A stretch of 64,000 nt of DNA. Source: Myxococcales bacterium. GTDB lineage: Bacteria > Myxococcota_A > Polyangia > Haliangiales > Haliangiaceae. The notes under the pieces are model-generated. The model was given only the letters and a program-made list of their open reading frames with translations. It made no database searches and was not told the DNA's origin. A program made the position numbers and the translations under genes. The stretch's first letter is position 1; every line of letters starts with the position of its first letter. This document shows positions 16,358-25,758 of this stretch, in pieces. The DNA is taken from NCBI GenBank assembly GCA_016706545.1, contig JADJJK010000028.1, positions 56,923-120,922 on the forward strand, given 5' to 3'.

Positions 16358-16420
16358 CGAATCCTGGCGACGCCTGACGACGCCTGACGACGCCTGACGA
16401 CGCCTGACGACGCACGACGA
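16351..16420. repeat. 10-bp tandem repeats after the activator gene
   Basis: Seven 10-bp units of CGCCTGACGA, two of them diverged. The activator's stop codon lies in the first unit. The 10-bp spacing matches one DNA helical turn. No hairpin typical of an intrinsic terminator is obvious here. Confidence 0.8.
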
Positions 16421-16501
16421 CGGTCAGATCACGGCCGGGCCACCGCCAGGCACGAGCGCCGCCGCAACGGTGGCCAGCGTTGGCAGAACGGACTACTCTC
16501 G

Positions 16502-18484
16502 GTGACCGTGCAACGCGTTGGCGCCTACGAGGTGCTCTACGAGCTGAGATCGGGCGGCATGGGCTCCGTGTTGCTGGCGCGGCGCCGTGGTCCGGGCAGC
16601 TTCGAGAAGCTGGTGGCCATCAAGACCATCCGCGCGGACCTGGCCGCCGCGAAGCAGGTGCGGGCGATGTTCCTCGACGAGGCCGCCATCCTGGCGCGGC
16701 TGGGCCACCCGGCGGTGGCCACCGTCCACGACTTCGGCGAGGAGGGCGGCAACCTGTACCTGGTGATGGAGTACGTCGCCGGCGTCGCCCTGCACGCGGT
16801 GACCGATCGACGCCCGCCCGCGCCCATCACCGCCCGCATCATCGCCGAGGCGGCGCGCGGCATCCACGCGGCGCACGAGCTGCGCGATCTGCAAGGCGCG
16901 TTGCTCGGCGTGGTCCACCGCGATATCTCGCCGGACAACGTGCTGCTCGGCTTTGACGGCCGGGTCAAGGTCATCGATTTCGGCATCGCGCTCATCAAGG
17001 GCCGGCAGGCGCCGGTGACCGAGATGGGCATGCTCAAGGGCAAGCCGCCGTACATGTCCCCCGAGCAGATCAAGAACGAGGCGATCGACCGGCGCAGCGA
17101 CGTGTTCGCGCTGGGCGCGGTGCTGTGGGAGATGCTGGTGGGCGAGCCGCTGTTTCAGGGCGACTCGATCTACGCGATCGCGCGCGCCATCGAGCACCAG
17201 CGCCTCGAGCCGCCCTCGGCGCGGGCGCCGGGGCTGCCGCCGCGCCTCGACGCCCTGGTGCTGGCCGCGCTCGAGCGCGACGCCAAGAACCGGTTGCCCA
17301 CCGCCGCCGCGCTGGCGCAGGAGCTCGACGCGGTGGTCGCGGCCGCTGGCGGCGAGTCGCTGGAGGCGTGGGCGCACCGCGAGCTGGCCGCGCCGCGCGA
17401 GCAGCACCAGCGCTGGCTGGCCAAGGTGCTCGGCGGCGGGTCCGCGCCCGCGCCGATCGGCCGCGCGACCGGCGCGGTGACGGCGATGGCTCAGCAGGCC
17501 CCGGCGGCGCCGGAGTTCGGCCCCCCGCAGGTCCAGGTGTCGCCGCAGCTCGCGCCCACGCTGCAGCCGGCAGCTCCAGCGCACGGCGACCGACCGCCAA
17601 CGCTTGCCGCGCCGCGCGCTGGATCGTCGGCGGAGGGGCCCGCCGCAGCGCCGGCGCCGGTCGCGCAGCACGGGCAGGCCGGGCAGCCCGGGCAGATCGC
17701 GCAGCCCGGGCAGATCGCGCAGCCCGGACCTGTCGCGCAGCCCGGGCAGCTCGGGCCGGTCGCGCAGCCCTGGCAGCTCGGGTCGCCCGCCGCCCGTCAG
17801 GTCGCCGCTGGCGCCAGCCGCCACCACGTCACCAGCGCGCTGACGTTGCGGCGGCCGTCGCGCTACCGCTTTGCGCTGGTGCTGGCGATCTTGGCGCTCG
17901 GCGCGGGCGTGATGTCGTGGGCGATCCTGTCCTGGCCGCGTGGCCAAGGAGGGGCGCGCGCCGACGCTGGCGACGCGCCAGCGCCGCTCCTGGTGGTCGC
18001 GTCAACCGACGCCGCCAGCCCTGCGGTCGACGCGGGCGCGCCGCCGCCGCGCGACGCCCAGGTGGCGCTCGGATCGCCCGACGCCGCGCCAGACGAGCCA
18101 GACGATTCTTCAGGTGCTCGCCCCGACGCCCGCTCTCGACGTCCACCCGGCGGCCGAGACGCCGGCTCGCGCGAGCGCCCTGACGCCCGACGCGCCGAGC
18201 GGCCCGACGCCCGCGTCGAACCGCGGCCCGATCCTCGGCCCGACCCGACGCCCGATCCAACTTTCGATCCGGCTGGCCCGCCCGGCAAGCTCCGCATCAC
18301 CGCGGAGCCGTACGCCAACGTCATCATCGATGGCGTCTCCGCCGGCCCCACCCCCATCCTGGGCCGCAGCCTTCCCTCGGGCCGACACGAGGTCACGCTG
18401 ATCGACCCGGTCACCGGCGCCGTCCGTTTGCGACGCACCGTGGTGGTACCGCCGGGCGGCACCGCGCAAGTGGTGCTGCCGTAG
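16502..18484 (+). CDS. membrane Ser/Thr protein kinase with C-terminal PEGA-like domain
   Basis: 660 aa from GTG 16502. Kinase domain residues about 8-270: glycine loop LRSGGMGSVLLARRRG, AIKTI lysine, VVHRDISPDNVLLGFDG (HRD with Ile-Ser instead of Leu-Lys), VKVIDFGIALIKG (DFG) and PPYMSPEQIKNEAIDRRSDV (APE equivalent SPE). A proline/glutamine-rich juxtamembrane region has short repeats (QPGQIAQPGQIAQPGPVAQP). A single membrane helix FALVLAILALGAGVMSWAIL lies near residue 460. The extracytoplasmic side ends in a PEGA-like domain (KLRITAEPYANVIIDGVSAG). Typical myxobacterial receptor kinase; signal unknown. It follows the FHA-sigma54 activator. Confidence 0.9.
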   Translation: MTVQRVGAYEVLYELRSGGMGSVLLARRRGPGSFEKLVAIKTIRADLAAAKQVRAMFLDEAAILARLGHPAVATVHDFGEEGGNLYLVMEYVAGVALHAVTDRRPPAPITARIIAEAARGIHAAHELRDLQGALLGVVHRDISPDNVLLGFDGRVKVIDFGIALIKGRQAPVTEMGMLKGKPPYMSPEQIKNEAIDRRSDVFALGAVLWEMLVGEPLFQGDSIYAIARAIEHQRLEPPSARAPGLPPRLDALVLAALERDAKNRLPTAAALAQELDAVVAAAGGESLEAWAHRELAAPREQHQRWLAKVLGGGSAPAPIGRATGAVTAMAQQAPAAPEFGPPQVQVSPQLAPTLQPAAPAHGDRPPTLAAPRAGSSAEGPAAAPAPVAQHGQAGQPGQIAQPGQIAQPGPVAQPGQLGPVAQPWQLGSPAARQVAAGASRHHVTSALTLRRPSRYRFALVLAILALGAGVMSWAILSWPRGQGGARADAGDAPAPLLVVASTDAASPAVDAGAPPPRDAQVALGSPDAAPDEPDDSSGARPDARSRRPPGGRDAGSRERPDARRAERPDARVEPRPDPRPDPTPDPTFDPAGPPGKLRITAEPYANVIIDGVSAGPTPILGRSLPSGRHEVTLIDPVTGAVRLRRTVVVPPGGTAQVVLP

Positions 18485-18566
18485 GAGAGAGACCGAGACC
18501 GAATCCGAATCAAGCCTGGGACGTTGCGGATGCGGCTGTCGACGGCATGAGAAAAGGCAGTCCACA

Positions 18567-18866
18567 ATGATCCTCGAAGACATCCCAGGGGCCTTTCAAG
18601 CCTATGAGCAAGGAGATCTTGGGAGAGGACACCTGATGTATTTGCTTCTGGATCTCGCCTCCAGTCATTCCGTTGACGATGTGCTTCGTCACGTGCCTGC
18701 TGGCAGTGTTCAGGACTTCACATCGGAACTCGAACAGTTCCGCGACGAAGTTCCTCTGGAAGATATCTCGATCTTCAGCTCTGGGACCGGCGAGCCTCCC
18801 CAGAAGGATGCCATCGTGACCACCATTCGCGCGTGGCTCAGGGCTAGAAGCTCCGCCATGCCATGA
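18567..18866 (+). CDS. small hypothetical protein next to the NACHT-like NTPase
   Basis: 99 aa from ATG 18567, with AAAAGG 8 nt upstream. The sequence (MILEDIPGAFQAYEQGDLGR, LMYLLLDLASSHSVDDVLRH, FTSELEQFRDEVPLEDISIF) is soluble and helical with no recognised domain. GC is lower than the kinase before it and similar to the start of the NTPase. It lies 199 bp upstream of the large NTPase on the same strand. It may be a regulatory partner, or an unrelated small protein. Function not assigned. Confidence 0.6.
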   Translation: MILEDIPGAFQAYEQGDLGRGHLMYLLLDLASSHSVDDVLRHVPAGSVQDFTSELEQFRDEVPLEDISIFSSGTGEPPQKDAIVTTIRAWLRARSSAMP

Positions 18867-19065
18867 GCACTGCTTGGGAGGCGCAACGAGGGCTGGGACG
18901 ACAGCATGGGAGGGCGCGTAGGTTGAGCCTTGCGTGCCAGCGGTGTCTGATTGCTGGCAGGTTGCGCTGTAGCCTCCGATCTCGAAATCCACGTCTGGGC
19001 CAACCGGCGATGGCAGTTTGCCGGTAAGCTGAGCCGAATCAAGTGACCAGGAGCGAAGAGGCGGG

Positions 19066-22000
19066 ATGACGCGGCGATCCATGAGCGAGCCTATCGACCT
19101 GGCCCGGCGTTTCTTGGACGAAGACGAAGAACTCCAGTTCCAGCACGAGCGCGGAGGTCTGGGCTGGGATGAACTCTTGCGGTCGCAGTACGTGGTGGTT
19201 CTCGGCGAAGGCGGTACGGGCAAGACCACCGAGCTGCGGCTTCAGGCCGCAAATCGGCGCAGCGCTGGCGAGTTCGCGTTCTTCATCGAGCTGGCGGAGC
19301 TTGCAGAGGAAGGCCTCACATCTGCCCTCGAACCTGACGACGAGAAGGTCCTGGCGGACTGGCGCGGCTCCGAGCAGTCGGCGCGGTTCTTTCTCGACTC
19401 GCTCGATGAAGCCAAGCTGCGAACGCAGACCTTGGACAGGGCTCTGAAGAAGCTGCGCAGCGCACTCGGCGATGCCGGGCCCCGCGCGTTCCTGGTGATC
19501 TCGAGCCGGGCCAGCGACTGGCTCAATAGCACCGATCTGCCGGCTCTGGAAAAGGCCATCGGTGCGTGGAAGTCGAAATCGGATTCGGACTCCGCTTCGG
19601 CATCAGAATCGCCACCGGCTTCTGACTCGCCTCCGCGCCTCCGCGTGGTGCAGCTTGCCCCCCTTGAACGCTCGCAGATCGAACAGTTGGCGCGGCGATC
19701 CGGTGTCACCGATTTCGCGGCGCTCTGGCAAGCCGTGCAGGACCACGGCGCTCATGCCTTCACCGAGCGCCCGGTCGACGTGGTCTGGCTCGCCTCCTAC
19801 TGGGTCGAGTACCACCGCCTCGAAGGCCTCACCGAGCTGATCAAGCACAACGTCAACCAGCGACTGACGGAGCCCCCAGACCGCGCCAACCTGGGCCCGC
19901 CGCTTGCCAAAGCCGAGATCCTGCGAGCCCTTCGAGCGCTGGCTGGCGTGGCGCTGCTCAAACAGCGCTGGGCCTTCCGCCTCCCCGGTGACGAGCTGGA
20001 CCTCAACCGAATCAGCGACTCGCTCGATCCTCACGACGACGCGCTGATGGACTGGGGTCAGGCCAAGGTACAAGCCCTGCTGCGGCTGCCGATCTTCGAC
20101 GAAGCTAGCTACCAACGGGTCCGCTTGCACCACCGCACCGTGCATGAATACCTGGCCGCGCGCTGGCTCGAAGAGCTGGTCGAAGCCGGCTGGCCGTATC
20201 GCGAGCTCGAGGCGCTCTTGTTTCGTGGCGGCGCGGCGGGCACCGTGGTCCCTGCCCACCTGCAAGCGGTCGCCGCGTGGCTGGCTGCCACGCACGATCA
20301 GCTCGCCGATCGTTTGGCCGCCGAGGCCCCGGAGCTGCTCCTGCACCATGGAGATCCGGCACGTCTGTCCGAGGCCACACGGCTCGCCGCCTTGCACGCT
20401 TTCGCCGCGGGCTATTCCGGCCGCCAGCACCGGGGGCACTGGTTCGATGCAGCCAGCTTGCGTCGCTTCGCCAGCCCCGCACTGGCGCCGCTGGTAACCG
20501 CGCTGCTGGCCGACCGCACCCAGCCCCAAGAGCTGCGTGCCACGCTCCTCGATCTGATCGAGCATGGCCAGCTCGCCGCCTGTGTCCCGACCGCGCTGGC
20601 CATCGCCAGAGACACGGCATCTCCTGAAGAGCTGAGGAAAGATGCCATTCGAGCCGTCGGCACCGCCGGAAGCGCGGCAGACCACGAAGCCCTTCTGGCG
20701 GCGCTGGTCGAGACCGATTCCCCCGCGCTCATCGGGGCTGCCATCTCGGCGCTCTACCCCAGCGCGATCGGCACCTCCGCGCTGATCGACCTGACCGTGC
20801 GCGCCGCAGGGCCTGACGAGCACGGATCTGACGCGATCCATGCAACGTGGGCGGGGATTCTCCGACGTTCGGACACCGCCAAGCACCTCGAGTTTCTGGC
20901 TGTGCTCGCGGACCGACTCGATCCTCTCCCCGCGACTTTCGAGGGGCTCGCCGAACGCTGGCATTGTCGCCTCCTGTCATTCGTGGTCTTGCACGTCCTG
21001 CAGAACACAAGTCTCTGGTCCACGAACCCCTCAGCGGTAGAACGGGCGCTCGAAGTCCTGCGTCTCACCGCCAAGGTGCGGCACCATCATGACTACATCA
21101 CAGAGAAGGTCGCGCTCTTCGTGCGCACCATTCCCTCGCTTGTTAGACATCTCTTCTGGGATGGCGTGAAGACATCCAGTAGCCACTCTCTGTCTCTCGC
21201 CAACTGGCGGTCGCACTGCCGCCCAAGCGAGCTCTTCAGCCTGCGGCCCAGCGATATCTCCTGGCTCAGCGGAGATGCGAGCAGTGACCGACCGATTCCC
21301 GAACGGCTGATCGCCTTCGACAACACCTGGTGGCTGTCCCGCGAATCCCCCGACCTCGACTGCATCGCGGCCAGCCACCCCGCTCTCGCCGAGCACTTGC
21401 GCACTCTACGGCAGGAAGAACATGAGCGCGAGCAGCGGCCAGAGGCTCGCCAGTGGCAGGAGCAACAAGAGGTCGATCGACGTAGGCGCGAAGAGGCTCT
21501 CCACTCCGCCCGCGAGATGCTCTCCGCCAACCTCGCGACCATCCGCAGTGGAACCCACGTGCGCTTGCTGCTCTACCTGTATCAAGAAGCCGAGCGACCT
21601 CACTCCCGCTATGGCGAGATCTCGACCCAGCCGCTCCACGACCGCTATGGAGAGGACGTGGCCAAGGCCGCCGAACTCGGCTGGCGCGCGTTCTGGCGCC
21701 AGCACTCTCCGCAGCTCCCACACGAGCGAGCCAAGCCTAACGAGTTCGAAGTCAGGGACCTGATGGGCTTGGCGGGGATCTGGTTGGACGTTCTCGATGG
21801 CGCAACCCTCGCGCAGTGGCCCCATGCCGAGGCCAGGCTCGCGGCGCGCTACGCGGCCTGCGAGATCAATGGATTTCCCGACTGGCTCGCCCCGCTGGCA
21901 GAGGCCCATCCGTCCGCCGTTCGCGAAGCGCTGGAGCCGGCCTTGCGCGCCGAGTTCACAGCGGCTCCCGGGCCCGTGGGGGCCTGCGCGCTCCTTGCGG

Positions 22001-23328
22001 CTGTGGGTCACAGCGCGCCGCCTGTGCTCGCCGCGCTGGGGCCTGTGCTCGCCGCGCTCTTGTCCACCCACGAGGCGGGCAGCGTGGCGGCCTTGGAGTA
22101 CGCCTTGTCCGTCACCGCGTTGCTCCCGGAGGTTTGCCAGCCGCCCGATCTCCAGCAGGTGGCGGAGCGCTGTCGCGCCAGCGTCACCGAGCCTGACCGC
22201 TTCGGCGTGTGGATGCAGCACTGGCTCGATCGCGAGGCACAGGCTGCGGTGGGCGAGCTGTGTGGCCTCCGCCCAGAGGTCGCCGCCGAGCTGGTGCCCG
22301 CCTTGCTGGCCCAGCTTGGCGAAGACACGTGGACCCCTTCCTACCGCTTCCCGCGCTCGCTGGACACCAGCCCAGCGGAGCTCCAGCGTCTCTTGCCCTT
22401 GGCCTATGCCCATGTGCGAGTCGAAGACGACCTCCGCCACAGCGGAGCGTATTCTCCCTCCGCCCGCGACCACGCCGAACGGGCGCGTGATCGGATCCTC
22501 GGTCGCGCGCTCGAGATTGCCAGCGGCGTGTCGGTGGAGGAGCTGCGTCGGCTCGCCGACCATCCTCACCTGGCCGCGGTCCGAGATAGCCTCCTGAGGG
22601 GCGCCGAGCAACGCGTCGCGATTGAAGCTGCCGCCATGCCTTGCCCCGCTGCCGAGGACCTGATCAAGCTCTATCGAGCACGCGGCACCGCCGCGCTGCA
22701 AGAGCTGACAAGTCGACGAACGGCCGACGCCGCTTTCCTCGTCACCGCAGAGAGCCTCCTGGGTGACGTCATCGCCATCAGCCACTCCTTGCTCGAGAGA
22801 CGAGCGGTCCTCCCTTCGGGCGAAGATCCGATCAACGACTGGCTGCTCGATCTCTTGCGCCACCGGCTGCACTATCGCCGCGTCGAGGTCGGCGACCAGG
22901 CTCGCGGTGGTAGCTCGGCATCAGGGAAGGGGCCCGGCGAACGAGACGGCGTGCTGCGCCACCAAGGGCGCACCATCGGCATCTTCGAAGCGTTCCGGCA
23001 GCCCGGGCTCAACAGCACCGCGATCCATCACCACCTCAACAAGCTGCCCGGCTACAACCCGGTCGGGGCGCCGCTGTTCGTTGCCGTGTACTACCAAGGT
23101 GGCGACTTCTCGGACTTCGCCCCCAAGTACATCGCTGCTGTCGAGGGTCACTCGATCGCCGACTGGGGTCGACGCATCCAGGCCCCCGACTACCCCGTCG
23201 ACAACCTCGGCAACGCGCTGCGCGTGCTCTGCTTCGTGTACGACACGCCCCAGGGCAAGCAGGCTGTGTTCCACGTGCTGCTCGACCTGGGCGCCGGTCC
23301 CAGGAAGTCTCGCGCCAACTCGGAGTAG
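19066..23328 (+). CDS. giant NACHT/STAND-like NTPase with helical repeats and candidate C-terminal effector
   Basis: 1420 aa; ATG 19081 is an alternative start. Walker A GEGGTGKTT (residues 47-55), Walker B FFLDSLDE (108-115) and sensor LVISSRASDW (143-152) define a NACHT/STAND ATPase. A following LHHRTVHEYLAARWLEEL (about 357-374) is the winged-helix hallmark of these proteins. Residues about 400-1250 are helical and HEAT-like (DLIEHGQLAACVPTALAIAR, LRKDAIRAVGTAGSAADHEA). The last 130 residues have a separate domain: DGVLRHQGRTIGIFEAFR, NSTAIHHHLNKLPGYNPVGA, PLFVAVYYQGGDFSDFAPKY. Asp1294 and Glu1308 lie in a spacing that could fit a PD-(D/E)xK-type nuclease core, with the usual Lys replaced. 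The P-loop is only 46 residues from the N-terminus, so no N-terminal effector exists. Bacterial proteins of this plan (bNACHT, Avs) act in phage defence; that role here is inference. Confidence 0.75.
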   Translation: MTRRSMSEPIDLARRFLDEDEELQFQHERGGLGWDELLRSQYVVVLGEGGTGKTTELRLQAANRRSAGEFAFFIELAELAEEGLTSALEPDDEKVLADWRGSEQSARFFLDSLDEAKLRTQTLDRALKKLRSALGDAGPRAFLVISSRASDWLNSTDLPALEKAIGAWKSKSDSDSASASESPPASDSPPRLRVVQLAPLERSQIEQLARRSGVTDFAALWQAVQDHGAHAFTERPVDVVWLASYWVEYHRLEGLTELIKHNVNQRLTEPPDRANLGPPLAKAEILRALRALAGVALLKQRWAFRLPGDELDLNRISDSLDPHDDALMDWGQAKVQALLRLPIFDEASYQRVRLHHRTVHEYLAARWLEELVEAGWPYRELEALLFRGGAAGTVVPAHLQAVAAWLAATHDQLADRLAAEAPELLLHHGDPARLSEATRLAALHAFAAGYSGRQHRGHWFDAASLRRFASPALAPLVTALLADRTQPQELRATLLDLIEHGQLAACVPTALAIARDTASPEELRKDAIRAVGTAGSAADHEALLAALVETDSPALIGAAISALYPSAIGTSALIDLTVRAAGPDEHGSDAIHATWAGILRRSDTAKHLEFLAVLADRLDPLPATFEGLAERWHCRLLSFVVLHVLQNTSLWSTNPSAVERALEVLRLTAKVRHHHDYITEKVALFVRTIPSLVRHLFWDGVKTSSSHSLSLANWRSHCRPSELFSLRPSDISWLSGDASSDRPIPERLIAFDNTWWLSRESPDLDCIAASHPALAEHLRTLRQEEHEREQRPEARQWQEQQEVDRRRREEALHSAREMLSANLATIRSGTHVRLLLYLYQEAERPHSRYGEISTQPLHDRYGEDVAKAAELGWRAFWRQHSPQLPHERAKPNEFEVRDLMGLAGIWLDVLDGATLAQWPHAEARLAARYAACEINGFPDWLAPLAEAHPSAVREALEPALRAEFTAAPGPVGACALLAAVGHSAPPVLAALGPVLAALLSTHEAGSVAALEYALSVTALLPEVCQPPDLQQVAERCRASVTEPDRFGVWMQHWLDREAQAAVGELCGLRPEVAAELVPALLAQLGEDTWTPSYRFPRSLDTSPAELQRLLPLAYAHVRVEDDLRHSGAYSPSARDHAERARDRILGRALEIASGVSVEELRRLADHPHLAAVRDSLLRGAEQRVAIEAAAMPCPAAEDLIKLYRARGTAALQELTSRRTADAAFLVTAESLLGDVIAISHSLLERRAVLPSGEDPINDWLLDLLRHRLHYRRVEVGDQARGGSSASGKGPGERDGVLRHQGRTIGIFEAFRQPGLNSTAIHHHLNKLPGYNPVGAPLFVAVYYQGGDFSDFAPKYIAAVEGHSIADWGRRIQAPDYPVDNLGNALRVLCFVYDTPQGKQAVFHVLLDLGAGPRKSRANSE

Positions 23329-23602
23329 GTAGGCATCGACGGACGAACTGGGGTCGAGGGCACCATAGACGTCGCGCGCGCCGATGCCCGAACCCGAGCC
23401 CGAATCGGACGCTCGCGCTCGGCTTGGGGGGGTGTTCAAGGTGGGATGCTGCGATGCAGCAGAGGCCATCTCGCCGCTCGGTACCCCAAGGTTCCACCTG
23501 CGCTGGGCGCTTGGCCGCGTCTGGAACGCCCAGATCCCGCCCGCTGGCCGGGACCGAGGCTAACCTGTCGATCTGCCGGGGGAATGCGAGCGCGCGGCGG
23601 GT

Positions 23603-23618
23603 TGGCAAGGCGCTTGCT
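23603..23618 (+). promoter_or_regulatory. sigma-54 promoter (-24/-12)
   Basis: TGGCAAGGCGCTTGCT matches the sigma-54 consensus TGGCACG-N4-TTGCW with the exact GG-to-GC spacing. It lies 38 bp upstream of the lipoprotein start at 23656, on its strand. A 327-bp gap (23329-23655) precedes the gene and holds no other supported feature. The FHA-sigma54 activator encoded at 14984 is a candidate, but any enhancer-binding protein could serve. Confidence 0.6.
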
Positions 23619-23655
23619 TTATAGCCTTCCCGTCACCCGCAAAAAGGACTTCCCC

Positions 23656-24678
23656 ATGAACAAGCTTTCGCTAGCCCTTCTTCTCGCCGCCTCTGCCACC
23701 GCCTGCGTGTCCGACAGCAAGGACGTCACAGAGCCAGATGCGGAGACCATCACCTCGGACCTGGACAAGGCCAACGGCGGCTACGCCACGACCGATGAGT
23801 CCAGCCAGTTTGGCGAGGAGGCGCTGTTCTCCGACGCCGCGCTGGAGGCCACTGGCGCGCAGGCCGATGCGACCGCCGCGGACCCGACGGTCCGCGACAT
23901 GCAGAATCGCCCCGACGTGGCCATGCGCGGCGTGGTCATGATGTGGGGGCAGCTCCCCGCCGATCCGAACCAGACCACGGCCAAGGACTGGAGCGGCACC
24001 ATCACCGCGTCGCGCGGCGCCATCATCGTGGCGCGCAAGATCGCCTTCGAGGATCGCACCGACGCGGTGCTGCCGCGCGAGACCCGCAACGTCGTCGCGT
24101 TCTCGTCGAAGACCACCACGCACTCCGATGGCCTGGTGCTGAGGCTCATCGACCCGACCCCGGCCGCGCCCGAGCCGCTGACCCTGACCTACCAGATCAC
24201 CGGCGGCGCCAGCTACAGCATCGGCGTGGCCGCGCTGGCCACCGCGCCGCAGGTCATCGACGTCGACGGCGACAACAAGATCATCGCCGCCTCGGTGCGG
24301 CACCGCGACAACTGTGACGCTGGCGCGATGCGCGGTCGCTGGCGCCACGTGGCGCCGAACGCGGGCCACTTCCTGGGCGTGGTCGTCGACAAGGACGGCG
24401 GCGAGATCGGCCACGTGCGCGGCATCTTCGGCGAGCGTAACGGTGAGCGCCGCCTGTTTGGCAAGTTCATCAACAGCGACGGCGCCTTCAAGGGCCTGAT
24501 GGTCGGCACCTACGGCGCGGACGGTCGCTTCGCCGCCCGCTGGCTGCACCGCAGCGGCGACGCTGGCCGGATCAGCGGCGTGTACCGCGCGGGCAACGCT
24601 GGCGCCGAGCGCCACGGTGGCTTCCTCGCCCGCTGGGCGGAGACGACCTGCAGCGAAGACCGCCTGCCCGGCACCTGA
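23656..24678 (+). CDS. predicted outer-membrane lipoprotein, unknown function
   Basis: 340 aa from ATG 23656 with AAAAAGGA 7 nt upstream. The signal peptide MNKLSLALLLAASATACVSD ends in a lipobox (ATAC). An acidic spacer follows (SKDVTEPDAETITSDLDKAN). The C-terminal half holds glycine/arginine-rich repeats (MRGRWRHVAPNAGHFLGVVV, GHVRGIFGERNGERRLFGKF, LMVGTYGADGRFAARWLHRS, RISGVYRAGN), a pattern of short beta strands also common in other myxobacterial lipoproteins. Preceded by a sigma-54 type promoter. No enzyme motif is visible. Confidence 0.75.
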   Translation: MNKLSLALLLAASATACVSDSKDVTEPDAETITSDLDKANGGYATTDESSQFGEEALFSDAALEATGAQADATAADPTVRDMQNRPDVAMRGVVMMWGQLPADPNQTTAKDWSGTITASRGAIIVARKIAFEDRTDAVLPRETRNVVAFSSKTTTHSDGLVLRLIDPTPAAPEPLTLTYQITGGASYSIGVAALATAPQVIDVDGDNKIIAASVRHRDNCDAGAMRGRWRHVAPNAGHFLGVVVDKDGGEIGHVRGIFGERNGERRLFGKFINSDGAFKGLMVGTYGADGRFAARWLHRSGDAGRISGVYRAGNAGAERHGGFLARWAETTCSEDRLPGT

Positions 24679-24783
24679 GCGCAGCGAGTGGACCTGGCCC
24701 GCGGCAAGTCGCGGTGAAATCCAGGTAGACTGCAGGCGCGAGGCGAGGTGCCTCGCGCGTCGCTCGTTTCGGCAGGCATCTTC

Positions 24784-25710
24784 GTGAAGAGCATCATGCA
24801 GGGCATTGGTTTTTTGCAGAGCTTGGTCCGCGTCGGTCTGGCGTCAGCGCTGGGGCTGGCCGCGTGCGGCGGCGGCGCTGGCGGGCTGCGCGCCGCGGCG
24901 GTGCGGCCGGCGTGCCAGCTCGACGAGTACTTCACCGCTGGCCGGTGCGAGAAGGCGGCCGGGCTCGCCCGCCTGGAGGCAGGGCGCGCGGCGCTCGCCA
25001 AGTTCGAGGTGGAGGTGGCGAGCAAGGAGCTTGGCGCCGCGGCCAGCGCCGGCCCGCTGGACTTTGACTCGCACGTGGCGCTGTGGGAGCAGCGCGGCAT
25101 CGCCGCCGCGTACTCCGAGGACGAGCCCGGCGCGCTGCGCGCCTTCGACATGCTGCTGGCGCTCGACCCCGGCCACTTCCTGAGCTACACGCTGTCGCCG
25201 CGCGCCACGTTCGTGTTCGAGAAGGCGCGACGCGCCGCCCAGCACGCGCCGCGGCCGGCGGTGCAGCTCACCTGGCGCCGCGACGCGCGCATCGGCGACG
25301 CGCTGCCGGTGGACGTGGAGGTGGTCGCGGATCCCAAAGGGTCGCTGTCGCGGGCCACGCTGACCTTGCGCACCCGCGGCGAGGCGAGCTGGCGCGCGGT
25401 GGACCTCGCGCTGCCTCGGGTGGGCGGGGTCTCGCGGGTCACGCTCCCGCCGACCACTGGCAACAAGCCGGCGACGCTGGAGCTGTATCTCCGCGCGTTC
25501 GATGCAGCGGGCAACGAGGTGCTGCGCTGGTCTGGCCCCGAGGCCCCACGCGAGCTGGCGCTGCGCTACGAGCCGCCGGCGCCGTGGCATGGCAAGTGGT
25601 GGGTGCGCGGGCTCGCCGGCGGCGCCCTCCTGGCCACCACCGGCGCCATCGTGTACTTCGCCACCCGCGAGCCCCCAGGCACCGTCGACGGTGACGTGGT
25701 GATCCGCTAG
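24784..25710 (+). CDS. predicted lipoprotein with TPR-like N-terminus and C-terminal membrane helix
   Basis: 308 aa from GTG 24784; ATG 24796 is nearly as good. The signal peptide IGFLQSLVRVGLASALGLAA ends before Cys (LAAC). Residues about 80-160 read as a TPR-like segment (LWEQRGIAAAYSEDEPGALR, AFDMLLALDPGHFLSYTLSP). Then comes an Ig-like beta domain (VEVVADPKGSLSRATLTLRT). Near the end, WWVRGLAGGALLATTGAIVY is a membrane-spanning helix. Tail ends PPGTVDGDVVIR. Architecture is common in myxobacteria beside PEGA proteins; function unknown. Confidence 0.7.
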   Translation: MKSIMQGIGFLQSLVRVGLASALGLAACGGGAGGLRAAAVRPACQLDEYFTAGRCEKAAGLARLEAGRAALAKFEVEVASKELGAAASAGPLDFDSHVALWEQRGIAAAYSEDEPGALRAFDMLLALDPGHFLSYTLSPRATFVFEKARRAAQHAPRPAVQLTWRRDARIGDALPVDVEVVADPKGSLSRATLTLRTRGEASWRAVDLALPRVGGVSRVTLPPTTGNKPATLELYLRAFDAAGNEVLRWSGPEAPRELALRYEPPAPWHGKWWVRGLAGGALLATTGAIVYFATREPPGTVDGDVVIR

Positions 25711-25758
25711 CCGAGGACGCCGCGCTCGCGCTGGTCTTGGTGCTACACTGCCGGTCGC

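Noticed and set aside
16351..16420. Possible CRISPR or terminator
   Set aside because: Ten-bp tandem units without spacers; no hairpin plus T-run.
19603..20964. Long minus-strand open frame opposite the NACHT-like gene, and a second at 21406-22872
   Set aside because: Both are antisense shadows of a strongly coding, high-GC gene; the translations are low-complexity with no recognisable domain, and the plus-strand product has clear motifs.
23446..23655. Longer start for the lipoprotein at 23656
   Set aside because: The extension covers the sigma-54 promoter and would bury the signal peptide; AAAAAGGA precedes the ATG at 23656.
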